Under the pieces are notes generated by a model. The model searched no databases, was not told the DNA's origin, and saw only the letters and a list, made by a program, of their open reading frames with translations. Source: an uncultured bacterium (lineage in GTDB: Bacteria > Margulisbacteria > Marinamargulisbacteria > SXXA01). From it: a DNA stretch of 64,000 nt. Location: the NCBI GenBank assembly GCA_903864835.1, contig CAIPHK010000004.1:1-64000 (forward strand), read 5' to 3'. Positions 18,092 to 26,612 of this stretch are shown here, piece after piece; positions within the stretch are counted from its first letter, which is position 1, and the number at the start of each line of letters is the position of its first letter. The translations under genes were made by a program, and so were the position numbers.

Positions 18092-19072
18092 CTAATATGT
18101 CACCCAAAAATCAGCGGCTTCAAACCATTGGAACGACTGGTACACCCGGGTGTGATAGGGCCATCGATATTCCATCGCCCGGAGTTGGGGATTATAGATT
18201 GCCGTATACAATGTGCCGAATCCATTTTCATAGTTAGACGCAAACAGCGGCGCATATTCAAAGGCGTTGATAAAGGATTCAATCGTTGTGAGCGGGTCGT
18301 ACAAGGTGTCGATCAAAATTTGTTTGCGTTCATAAGATCTCGAAAACAAAGTGTAATTCGTCAGCTCGAACTCCCCTTGTTGATTTACCGCCAATGGCTT
18401 TCGAGACACGTTGGGAGTGGTAGTGGGACATAATTCAACCGTGGCAACGTCGCTGTAGGCGTCTAAGACGGTAACGTTATACGACATATGGGTCGGAATC
18501 CGTCGTAAAACGGCAACGGCTTCGGTCGTGGTCCGACAAAATTCGAGGATATATCGCAAAATAATGGGAATCCCAAAGCCTTCGCCGGACTGCTCTTTTC
18601 CTCCGAAAGATAACGATACGGCGAGGCCATGCTCATTCATGCCGTCGAGGACGCCCCATAGGCAATCGGTACTGGCGATGACCTCGGTGTTATGCCAGCG
18701 GCTTCGGAGAATTCGACCTTCGCACAATGCCGGGTCGTAATCATAGTTACGGACTAAAATTGGGTTGTATCGGAGCCATGCGGCTTGCGAGCAGCCCGAT
18801 AAATAAGGGGTGGGACAGTAGAGGCTGAGTAACCGTGCTTCTAGGTCCCCCCCCTTACAGAGTTGAATCATGGTTTCCCACAACGGTAATAATTCGGGCA
18901 TGTAGGTCTGTAATGCTTTTTTGCATTGGTGGAAGCTAGGCCGATTAAATTCGCCTTCCTTCAAAAACCATCTGCGATAGCTTTCAGCCGATTCTGCATA
19001 AAATTGGGCCCATTTAATACCCGGTTTATCTTCATGGACAAATCGAAATCGTTTTTGGAGGACTCTACTCAT
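18092..19072 (-). CDS. C45-type Ntn hydrolase / acyltransferase (amide hydrolase)
   Basis: About 326 residues from the ATG at 19072. It belongs to the N-terminal-nucleophile family of acyl-CoA:6-aminopenicillanate acyltransferase (peptidase C45). The key block is SGCSQ...ILVRNYDYD: a Gly-Cys pair at Cys94, where autocleavage would expose the nucleophile, and the RNYDYD motif. WGVLDGMNEHGLAVSLSFGG follows, as in this family. These enzymes make or break amide bonds between acyl groups and amines. The gene overlaps the ATP-grasp gene by 8 bases. An amide ligase, an amine-generating decarboxylase and an amide hydrolase in one operon point to an amide-linked small molecule. Confidence 0.8.
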   Translation of the reverse strand: MSRVLQKRFRFVHEDKPGIKWAQFYAESAESYRRWFLKEGEFNRPSFHQCKKALQTYMPELLPLWETMIQLCKGGDLEARLLSLYCPTPYLSGCSQAAWLRYNPILVRNYDYDPALCEGRILRSRWHNTEVIASTDCLWGVLDGMNEHGLAVSLSFGGKEQSGEGFGIPIILRYILEFCRTTTEAVAVLRRIPTHMSYNVTVLDAYSDVATVELCPTTTPNVSRKPLAVNQQGEFELTNYTLFSRSYERKQILIDTLYDPLTTIESFINAFEYAPLFASNYENGFGTLYTAIYNPQLRAMEYRWPYHTRVYQSFQWFEAADFWVTY

Positions 19073-20564
19073 TTCCACCAATCCCTTTAAAACTCACGCC
19101 GGGATTGTTATATCGAGCGACCATCGTTTCTTCGTCTTCGGTGAGTGGGCGGGTTACAAATGCGCGTCGGGTGGCCGCAATCCAATCGGCTGCGGTTGGG
19201 GCTAATTTTTGGTCGGGACCGATCAACGGAGTATTGAGAAACACGATGGCCAAGTCTGCCCCGTGGTAGGCGTACTCTGAGGTGGTCATAATTCGCAATA
19301 CAAAGGCCTCGTCTGGACCGGCATCTCGACGATCAGTCGAGTCGCGTTGGAATACCAATTCCCCCGCGTCCGTGTGACGGTAAATGCCGGATTTGGGGGC
19401 AGCTGTGATGATATTGAGTTCATCGGGAGTATATTTGAGAATAAATTGAGCAGTATGGCCAGCGGCGCCGACCGCTAATGAGTCCCGATTAAATTCGGCG
19501 GGGTTGATGTCAAATTTGAGATCCGAAAATTCGGTCAAATGAAGCAAGAAAAGCGGGATGTGGCTTTGGCAGAACGGGGACAAGTTGGTCATGGCGGTGA
19601 CCCCGCTGAGCCGAGGATTAATTTCTCCCAAATAGACGTCGCTGGATTGGGTATCCAACAGATAGTCTACTTCGAAATACCCACGATACCCTTTGGCATA
19701 CAACGCGTCGCCGAGACGCTGGGTCATCTCCTGGGTGCGCCGCCTAAGTTCGGGGGTAAAGGCCTCTGACACCAGATCGTTTCCGCACCAGCCCCCCGGA
19801 TATGGGGTGAGGCTGGGGTCTCCGATTAATTCGCCCATCAACGGGCCGACAAAGGTGCCGCATCGAGTGGCACAGGCTTCAATGGCGGTTCCGACGCACT
19901 GAATCCGTTTCATTACTTTGACCTTGGGTTGGGACTCGATCTCCGAGGCCACTTGATTGTAGTCGGCTTCGTTGCTGATAAAAAACGTGGTTTTTCCAGA
20001 GTCGCCATAGGGGGTTTGGACGACCCATTCGGTTCCCAGTTGGTGGGCCGCGGCAGTTTCAACCAGGTCCTTATACGATCTAATTTCGGTTAATACATTG
20101 GGGACACTTAGGACGCCGACGCTATTACCCAATTGGGTGGCAACAATTTTGCTGTCCATTTCACGACAGATGGCGTGACTGGGTAAACAGATATCCAGGT
20201 GTAATTCTGCGCAAAGGGCTTCGATGGTGTCATCAAAAAATAGGAATATGACCCGACTATTCGGACTTGGGATCGAAAGGGAAGCTCGATCTTCGCCCAT
20301 TTTCTGAATGACATCTCGGTGGCCAAGAAGATAGGCGTTGAGGGCTTCCATACTTTCAAATACGGGGGATTCGGTTCGAAGGGGAACAAAAATACCGGGG
20401 TGGGATCCATCAAATACGTCGAGAAAGTTAATGTGAGTCCAGCCGCCGACCCAATTTTCGGTCCCCATCAAGTTAAAATGGGTTGGGCTCACAAAGTAAT
20501 AGGGGGTGGTGTTGTGTTTCCAATGCTCAGCAAGTGCCGATAAGGAGGTTATAGGGAGTGTCAT
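19065..20564 (-). CDS. ATP-grasp ligase (biotin-carboxylase-like fold)
   Basis: A 499-residue ATP-grasp enzyme. Recognisable parts are TEWVVQTPYGDSGKTTFF (the ATP-binding lysine and glycine-rich loop, about 190-207), a metal-binding region YFEVDYLL, and EINPRLSG near residue 324, the typical Glu-Asn pair that holds Mg-ATP. The family activates a carboxylate as acyl-phosphate and joins it to an amine or thiol. The first 150 residues form a divergent pre-ATP domain. The ATG overlaps the decarboxylase stop (ATGA) and the end overlaps the C45 gene, so all three should be made in fixed ratio. The substrates are unknown; an amine from the decarboxylase is a reasonable guess. Confidence 0.82.
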   Translation of the reverse strand: MTLPITSLSALAEHWKHNTTPYYFVSPTHFNLMGTENWVGGWTHINFLDVFDGSHPGIFVPLRTESPVFESMEALNAYLLGHRDVIQKMGEDRASLSIPSPNSRVIFLFFDDTIEALCAELHLDICLPSHAICREMDSKIVATQLGNSVGVLSVPNVLTEIRSYKDLVETAAAHQLGTEWVVQTPYGDSGKTTFFISNEADYNQVASEIESQPKVKVMKRIQCVGTAIEACATRCGTFVGPLMGELIGDPSLTPYPGGWCGNDLVSEAFTPELRRRTQEMTQRLGDALYAKGYRGYFEVDYLLDTQSSDVYLGEINPRLSGVTAMTNLSPFCQSHIPLFLLHLTEFSDLKFDINPAEFNRDSLAVGAAGHTAQFILKYTPDELNIITAAPKSGIYRHTDAGELVFQRDSTDRRDAGPDEAFVLRIMTTSEYAYHGADLAIVFLNTPLIGPDQKLAPTAADWIAATRRAFVTRPLTEDEETMVARYNNPGVSFKGIGGNE

Positions 20565-23170
20565 TGGGATGGCCTTTCAATAAAAAATAGGTCGGTAAAA
20601 ACCCGAAGTCCTTCGTCATGACGATAACCGTGAATTTCTTTGATCTTGATCGAATGGAGATACTCAAGGATATCGATGGTCACAATCTGTCCGGGAATCA
20701 ATAGCGGAAATCCGGGGGGATAGGGAGTAACAAATCCGGCAGATACCAATATTGCGCCGGCCCGAACACTGGCCAGCAAGGGTTTAGAGATCGGACTAAA
20801 GTCAACGGATCGGATATCGAGGCCTGCGTAATACGCTCGGCGAAGGTCACAAATATCATCCGAACGAAGATCGGGGGGTTGAAAATAGGGGTGAATTTTA
20901 CGAATGAGCGGTAACGATGATCCGATATTGGCTACCGATTTAGCGGGTCCCGAGAGTCGGGAGGCAATATCCCGAAGCACTGAAATTAAATGGGTAATAC
21001 TCTCCTGGGTGGCCCCGATATTGACGATAAATAACACGGTATATCGAGAGGTTTTGTTGACCTGGATATCATATTTTGAAATCAACAATTGTCGGAAACT
21101 GCTCCCATCCAATCCCGTTTTTCGAATATCGAGAGTGACGCGGGTCGGATCAACCACAAATTCTTTTCCCTTCCAGGTCCTTAAAAAGGCCGGGTATTGG
21201 AGTTGATCTGGTTTTTGGTTTGGGACGGCGTCCCCTTCGGCCAAGTCCACTTCAGTGAGGGTTTTAAAATAGGTCTTCAAAATGGGGTCCGTTGAAAGGG
21301 AGTGCCGCAGTTGCTCCGCCAAGGCGATGCTCCGTTTGACGAGGCGGAATCCTTCGAGATCCATTTGGCGTCGGCTGACATCTAAAGAGGCAATAATTTG
21401 ATAATTGGGGGAGGTCGACGAATGCATCCGGAATGAATCGATAAAGCGATCCTGATCAAAGCGCGCATCCATGACATGGATCATTGATCCTTGGCGAAAT
21501 GACGATAGGGTTTTGTGGGTCGATTGGGTGACGTAGACCCGTAAAACAACCGCGTCGGGGTCTGGGAGCGTTGGGCACGTTGTATTCGCGACGGATTTGG
21601 CGTAGTCGGCCCGGTACCCTGGACTGGCAAACAATGTTCGAAGCCGGCGGGTGACCGCCATCGTCGATCGTGACCTCAACACCGGGTCATAATTGCCGGT
21701 CGCGAACCAGGCTTCATCCCAATGGAATATGATATCCGGTTTGATGGCTAATATTTCAAGCATAAACCGTTCGACATCGTATAAAATCCCGTCAAACGTA
21801 CAGTGGGTCAATACAATTTGTTTTACACGATGAAGGCATCCACGGGACTCTAATGTATAAAGCAGCGATTTGATTTTTGCCAACGGAACCGGTCCGTACA
21901 GATCTAATTTATCGAGGACCATATTTTCTAAAAAAATGGGATATGCTCCCGCAAGCATGACGGAGTAGGGGACTGATTTGTGGCAATCGGAGGCCACCAA
22001 GACGATGTCTCCTGGATCGACAGTTGATTGCATTACGATCTTGTTGGAGGTGGAAGTCCCATTTGTTACAAAGAAGCTGTCATCGGACCCAAACGACACC
22101 GCCGCTTTGTCGCGGGCCTGTTTGATCGCCCCTTTGGGATCCATCAATGAATCCAGTCCGCCTTGCGTGGATGAGGTTTCTGCCATAAACACATTGGGTC
22201 CGTAAAAATGATAGATATCGTCAATCCAATGGGAATCTTTGACAGATTTCCCCTGAGAGATCGGTAATGCATGAAATACTTCTTTGGGTTTCCGACTGTA
22301 GGAGAGCAACGCATGAAAAAATGGGGTTGAGTATCGATTACGAATCCCGTTTAAAATCCCGTGATGTAAGTCCTGAAAGGGATTCACGCTGTAGATAATT
22401 CGACTGATGGTGTCCTTTAGCCGACTATCAATTTGCGCCGGATGTAAGCCACTGATCAAGAATTGGTCGACCTCGGGACGAACGGATTTTAAGATACTGC
22501 TGAGTATGACCACATGATCCGCGTCCCCGACAGTCAGTGTATCGTTATCGGTATCAACAAACGTATCATAGGCTTGGGCGAAGGGATGTCGATAGGGGGA
22601 GGTCATCCCGAAGCCGGGAACCAATACGCAGGATTGAATCATTGGGTTTGCTAAAACGGCAGTCCATGCGTCTTCGGAATTGTCGACAAACACGAGCCGG
22701 TACAAAAATTCATCTTTTTCCGTCACCATGGCCGCCAGCGCACCCGAGTACATGGGGGCATATTCGGCGATCATCGGATGAACCACTAATACGTCAAACG
22801 TCGGTTTTTTCTTGGAGGACGGGACACCCTCTCCGCTTTGATGATACGGGCGATCCAATTGTTCCAGAATCGACTGGAGTGGTGTCCATTCCTGGGTCTC
22901 AAATTCACCGGAATTTAACGCACCCACAATGTGGCGTACCAATTGCCCGAACAAAACCCACTTTCCTTGATCTGCGTAAGATTTTAGCAGGCGCAAAACG
23001 TCATCACCGGGATATCCCCAGTATTTTTCAATAGAAAAAAACTCCAACAGACGGCGTTGAATTTCGGCGGGGAGGACCTTGTCTTTTTCGTCAGGAATCG
23101 CCTGACAAGTGCGCGCTAATTCATTCCAAAAGGCATGCCGAACATCAGAAAGGCCAAAAAATGACGTCAT
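20561..23170 (-). CDS. Orn/Lys/Arg decarboxylase-family PLP enzyme
   Basis: An 869-residue fold-type-I PLP enzyme related to the bacterial ornithine/lysine/arginine decarboxylases. Visible features are TNGTSTSNK at the start of the PLP domain, HCTFDGILYD, HWDEAW with the Asp that contacts the pyridine nitrogen (about 482), and the cofactor lysine in TQSTHK (Lys553). Around 130 residues precede a region like the wing domain of these enzymes, so it is longer than the usual 710-750. The family turns basic amino acids into agmatine, cadaverine or putrescine; which one cannot be read. It shares one base with the TPR gene stop and overlaps the ATP-grasp start. Arginine biosynthesis genes lie upstream in the same run. 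Confidence 0.88.
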   Translation of the reverse strand: MTSFFGLSDVRHAFWNELARTCQAIPDEKDKVLPAEIQRRLLEFFSIEKYWGYPGDDVLRLLKSYADQGKWVLFGQLVRHIVGALNSGEFETQEWTPLQSILEQLDRPYHQSGEGVPSSKKKPTFDVLVVHPMIAEYAPMYSGALAAMVTEKDEFLYRLVFVDNSEDAWTAVLANPMIQSCVLVPGFGMTSPYRHPFAQAYDTFVDTDNDTLTVGDADHVVILSSILKSVRPEVDQFLISGLHPAQIDSRLKDTISRIIYSVNPFQDLHHGILNGIRNRYSTPFFHALLSYSRKPKEVFHALPISQGKSVKDSHWIDDIYHFYGPNVFMAETSSTQGGLDSLMDPKGAIKQARDKAAVSFGSDDSFFVTNGTSTSNKIVMQSTVDPGDIVLVASDCHKSVPYSVMLAGAYPIFLENMVLDKLDLYGPVPLAKIKSLLYTLESRGCLHRVKQIVLTHCTFDGILYDVERFMLEILAIKPDIIFHWDEAWFATGNYDPVLRSRSTMAVTRRLRTLFASPGYRADYAKSVANTTCPTLPDPDAVVLRVYVTQSTHKTLSSFRQGSMIHVMDARFDQDRFIDSFRMHSSTSPNYQIIASLDVSRRQMDLEGFRLVKRSIALAEQLRHSLSTDPILKTYFKTLTEVDLAEGDAVPNQKPDQLQYPAFLRTWKGKEFVVDPTRVTLDIRKTGLDGSSFRQLLISKYDIQVNKTSRYTVLFIVNIGATQESITHLISVLRDIASRLSGPAKSVANIGSSLPLIRKIHPYFQPPDLRSDDICDLRRAYYAGLDIRSVDFSPISKPLLASVRAGAILVSAGFVTPYPPGFPLLIPGQIVTIDILEYLHSIKIKEIHGYRHDEGLRVFTDLFFIERPSQ

Positions 23171-23817
23171 TATTTCTTTTTGGTGGGTGAAGATATCGTT
23201 TTGATGGCGCCCAAAATACTTTTTGCAACCATATTCTCTGGCTCAAACAGCAATACATCCATCAATACTGATTTTGCCGTTGAAAAGTCTTTCTGGTCAT
23301 ATCTAAGCGCACCATATTGGGTGAGATAGGGAACGTCGGTCGGGTATAGCGCCAACATTTTTAAGGTCACTTTATCTGCGAGTTCGTATTTTTTAGTCAT
23401 TTGTAGGGCGTATGCGAGGCGAAGATTTCCATAATAATTATAATAGTCGACCTCGACGATCCGGGTGCCCAGTTCCACGGCATCTGAGTACCGTTCCTGG
23501 GCCAGAAGGACCGAGAGTTTACCGAGTTTTGGCTCCAGAGCGTCGGGTACGGCCACAATGGCATTATCGTAATGGGTGAGTGCGTTTGCATATTTTTTAG
23601 CGGCGGCATACAACCCGCCAAGCCGCATATTAACGGCATACCCCTTAGGGTATTCGCTATACACCATTCCCAACGCACTGACTGCGTGGGTATATCGGCC
23701 CATCTTTTCGTAATTATAGGACTTGGCGTAGCCTGATTCGATTTCAGATCGAGTTAATGCCGCAATCGGAGAGCCCCCTGCAATGATCAAGAGTAAAATT
23801 AGCCAAAGTGGGTTCAT
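23170..23817 (-). CDS. Exported TPR-repeat protein
   Basis: 215 residues with an N-terminal signal peptide (hydrophobic LWLILLLIIAGG). At least four helical TPR-like repeats follow (for example GKLSVLLAQERYSDAVELG and TQYGALRYDQKDFSTAKSVL). It is probably a periplasmic scaffold. The gene stands 25 bases after the outer-membrane protein gene and its TAA overlaps the decarboxylase ATG. It may hold the envelope part of this pathway together; no specific family is recognised. Confidence 0.75.
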   Translation of the reverse strand: MNPLWLILLLIIAGGSPIAALTRSEIESGYAKSYNYEKMGRYTHAVSALGMVYSEYPKGYAVNMRLGGLYAAAKKYANALTHYDNAIVAVPDALEPKLGKLSVLLAQERYSDAVELGTRIVEVDYYNYYGNLRLAYALQMTKKYELADKVTLKMLALYPTDVPYLTQYGALRYDQKDFSTAKSVLMDVLLFEPENMVAKSILGAIKTISSPTKKK

Positions 23818-23842
23818 ATCCAGTTCCTTAGCAATAAAATGT

Positions 23843-24679
23843 CTATAACGAGTAGCTCACCATAACCATTGTTTTTGCCAAGTCAGCATCTGCAGATGCA
23901 CCGTCAACGCGAATCGTATGATTTTGATAGCCAACCGTTAAGTTGAGTTTGGGAGTAATTGAAAAACCGCAAGAGAGTGCAAGTCCATTGCCCATTAAGT
24001 CGGTGTTATTGTATACAGCAAACCCGTCATCGTATACCCCAAATTGACTGGATCCGACCCACATTTTTCCGGAGATTGAAAACGGATACAGGTCGTCTTT
24101 AACGATAAATTGAGCCCCTGTCAAAATCTTGCCGTGTCCAAGATCTTGAGAGAGTTGTTGGATTCTGGCTTTACTGGTCACGGTAATCCATCCCGGGATG
24201 ATAGAAGATCCAAAATAATGGGTAATCGATGGGTCCAATTGAAGTGCGGTGATTTTGTTTCCGTTGTTGTTATAAAATCCGGCATAAAAATCGGCTCCAA
24301 TTTTGGTATCAAGCATCCAATAATAATTGTACTGATCAAACATGGCCCCCAGCATGATCACGGAGGCTAGACGACCGTTGTCGGGTTGAATTTGGTTGAG
24401 TCCAAGCCGAAAATGAGCGTAGGGCGTTGCATGGTTTGTAAACACAATCACTGCATTTTGCTGACCCGAGTTGCTGGTTGTAGACGTTGACTTGTCATAT
24501 TCAAGTTCTAACGAATAGGCGTCATATCCCATATAGGTATAAATTCCGGTAATCGTAGAGGGGGACTTTGCAGAGGATGCGACGGGGATCGCATAGGCAG
24601 AAATACTGGTAAATCCATCGGCAAATATCAGGCCAGGAATCGCAAACGTTGCAAGAACTAACAATATTATTTTTTTCAT
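23843..24679 (-). CDS. Outer-membrane beta-barrel-like protein
   Basis: 278 residues with a clear signal peptide (MKKIILLVLATFAIPGLIFA). The rest is a run of alternating polar/hydrophobic strands with many Tyr, Asn and Gly, ending in VMVSYSL with a final hydrophobic residue, as in outer-membrane barrels. No named porin family is recognised. The ATG overlaps the stop of the urea-transporter-like gene (ATGA). I infer that it forms the outer-membrane step for the small molecule handled by this cluster. Confidence 0.65.
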   Translation of the reverse strand: MKKIILLVLATFAIPGLIFADGFTSISAYAIPVASSAKSPSTITGIYTYMGYDAYSLELEYDKSTSTTSNSGQQNAVIVFTNHATPYAHFRLGLNQIQPDNGRLASVIMLGAMFDQYNYYWMLDTKIGADFYAGFYNNNGNKITALQLDPSITHYFGSSIIPGWITVTSKARIQQLSQDLGHGKILTGAQFIVKDDLYPFSISGKMWVGSSQFGVYDDGFAVYNNTDLMGNGLALSCGFSITPKLNLTVGYQNHTIRVDGASADADLAKTMVMVSYSL

Positions 24680-26211
24680 TTTGGGCTATCCTTCTTTTTT
24701 AAAATCACATTTCCGGAACGAATCAATGAAATTGTTAAATATTCAAATTGAATTTGGGTGTCGTATATAATTCCCAAAAATCTATTTTTTACACATCCTG
24801 TGATAACTTCTGATGACGTCAGCTCATAATTTCCAACCATTCGAAACAGTGGGGAAAAAATCCAATGAAAATTTTTGCATATCCATCGTTTAGTTGGCGA
24901 AAGAATTCCGCTGGAATAAAGGACGTCGTTCCAACGAGTATGGACTGATGAGACCAATGGCATCTTGGGCCAGGCCAGAAACAACGCGGCGAGAAATGGA
25001 TCCCAACCGTCCATATGATAGGTTGTCATCCATTGGTCCCACACACCGAAATATAATTTGGCGTCGTTGCATTGAAAATAAAGAATACCATCGACCGCTT
25101 GACCCACCGTAATCTCGACTGTTCCGACGGGGACGCCATCGATGAAACCGTCGAATTCCATCACTCCGCCTGAGTAGTAGGGTACCCAATGATGGAAGGA
25201 GAGTGGCGCGTCGGGTCCTGCTGAAAATCCATCCGGAAATTGATGAATCCGCTCGGATGACGACACAAAATATTCTTGGGTTTCTTCGGGTGTTTGTTTA
25301 TTGACTATGGGGCGGCCCTTGTACTGAACAAATCTTAAAATATAGATAAAATGGGTGGTGATCCCAATAAAGGGAAGCGTAAAAATGGGGAGTCCGTATT
25401 GTGCCCAAAATGTATCGGCTGCGCTAATCAGGACGGTGGCGGTAGCGACGGCCAATAGTGCGATGACACTACTTGCGATCGATGGAACCAAAAATACGCC
25501 GCCCACCGACATGGCGATAAGAATATAGTTAAACCCAACGGATTCCTGGATCGCCTGGGCCACATTCCCAATAAAGAGACCTTGGACAGATACCCCCCAG
25601 ATGTATCCGATCAAGCCCAGTAAAAATAAAATCCGAGAATTCAACAAAATAAGAGCGGCAATGATCAATCCCGGGACCACATAGGGGAGAAAAATGATGC
25701 TTCCCAAAGCCTTCAAATAGCCGGCAATGAGGGGGGAGAAAGTGACGGCATCGACGAAATGAGACTGCGGATACAGGCCATTGACCATCAGATTGCTATA
25801 TCGCGGTGCGGCGAGGTAGATAATGGAACTGACAATGACAAACGGCAGACTAAAAATGGGAAGGCCGAGATACGTGGTTGAGATTGATTCAAGGGTCATC
25901 GTGATAATGACAGAGAGCAGACTTGCTACGACGACAATGCCAGCGGTGACCTCATTAAACGAGAATAGTGACCCAATCGAAAATCCAATAAGAAGTGCGT
26001 TGTACACCTGGGCCCTGGACCACAATAATGTGGCGGGGGCCTGAATAATTCGGGTGAATATGTAGGCTGAAACGAGGCTAATCAGCCCGGACAGCCCAAT
26101 ATTAAAATTAATAAAGCTACAGAGTAGAATGACACACGACGCAATCAGATTGTCGGTGAAAAAAAGATCCCCATACCCCCGAACAATGGACTTCAGGCGC
26201 TTATCGATCAA
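24676..26211 (-). CDS. Urea transporter (UT) family membrane protein with extra C-terminal domain
   Basis: 511 residues. The first 310 carry a duplicated UT-type membrane domain: two halves with matching blocks, NALLIGFSIGSLF...GLPIFSLPFVIV in the first and NYILIAMSVGGVFLVPS...GLPIFTLPFIGI in the second. The UT family passes urea or small amides down their gradient. Residues 325-511 are an additional soluble domain rich in Trp, Tyr and Asp (VWDQWMTTYHMDGWDPF) that I do not recognise. Some bacterial UT proteins carry C-terminal fusions, but a clear peptidase M23 motif is not seen here. It overlaps ndk and the barrel gene by 4 bases each. Urea, guanidino or amide substrates are all possible. 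Confidence 0.75.
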   Translation of the reverse strand: MIDKRLKSIVRGYGDLFFTDNLIASCVILLCSFINFNIGLSGLISLVSAYIFTRIIQAPATLLWSRAQVYNALLIGFSIGSLFSFNEVTAGIVVVASLLSVIITMTLESISTTYLGLPIFSLPFVIVSSIIYLAAPRYSNLMVNGLYPQSHFVDAVTFSPLIAGYLKALGSIIFLPYVVPGLIIAALILLNSRILFLLGLIGYIWGVSVQGLFIGNVAQAIQESVGFNYILIAMSVGGVFLVPSIASSVIALLAVATATVLISAADTFWAQYGLPIFTLPFIGITTHFIYILRFVQYKGRPIVNKQTPEETQEYFVSSSERIHQFPDGFSAGPDAPLSFHHWVPYYSGGVMEFDGFIDGVPVGTVEITVGQAVDGILYFQCNDAKLYFGVWDQWMTTYHMDGWDPFLAALFLAWPKMPLVSSVHTRWNDVLYSSGILSPTKRWICKNFHWIFSPLFRMVGNYELTSSEVITGCVKNRFLGIIYDTQIQFEYLTISLIRSGNVILKKKDSPK

Positions 26212-26612
26212 CCGTTAAAAAATAGTGAGATTTCTCGGGCGGCGCTTTCTGGGCTATCGGAGGCATGAATCACGTTTTCCGCAACTGAAAACGCAAAATC
26301 ACCTCGGATTGAACCGGCCTCTGCATTTGCGGGGTTGGTCGGTCCGACCATACGACGGACTAATGGGATAACTCCTTCACATTCCAATACCGCGACAACA
26401 ACCGGTCCTGATGTGATGTACTCAACCAATCCGGCAAAGAAGGGTTTGGATTGGTGTTCTGCGTAGTGGATTCGTGCGGTGGGTGCGTCGATGGTCGTCA
26501 GCTTCAATTGAACAATTTTGATTCCACGATCCTCGAATCGAGAAATTAGTCGGCCTGCAAATCCACGCCGTAGTACTTCGGGTTTAAAAATTAAGAGCGT
26601 TTGGTCTACCAT
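26208..26612 (-). CDS. ndk: Nucleoside diphosphate kinase
   Basis: Ndk passes phosphate from ATP to other nucleoside diphosphates through a phosphohistidine. The 134-residue protein has LLIFKPE (Lys10), the nucleotide-binding stretch around RRMVGPTNPANAEAGSIRGD, and the active His116 in NVIHASDSPE. Length is slightly short of the usual 137-145 but complete. It overlaps argH by 7 bases and the UT gene by 4. Confidence 0.95.
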   Translation of the reverse strand: MVDQTLLIFKPEVLRRGFAGRLISRFEDRGIKIVQLKLTTIDAPTARIHYAEHQSKPFFAGLVEYITSGPVVVAVLECEGVIPLVRRMVGPTNPANAEAGSIRGDFAFSVAENVIHASDSPESAAREISLFFNG

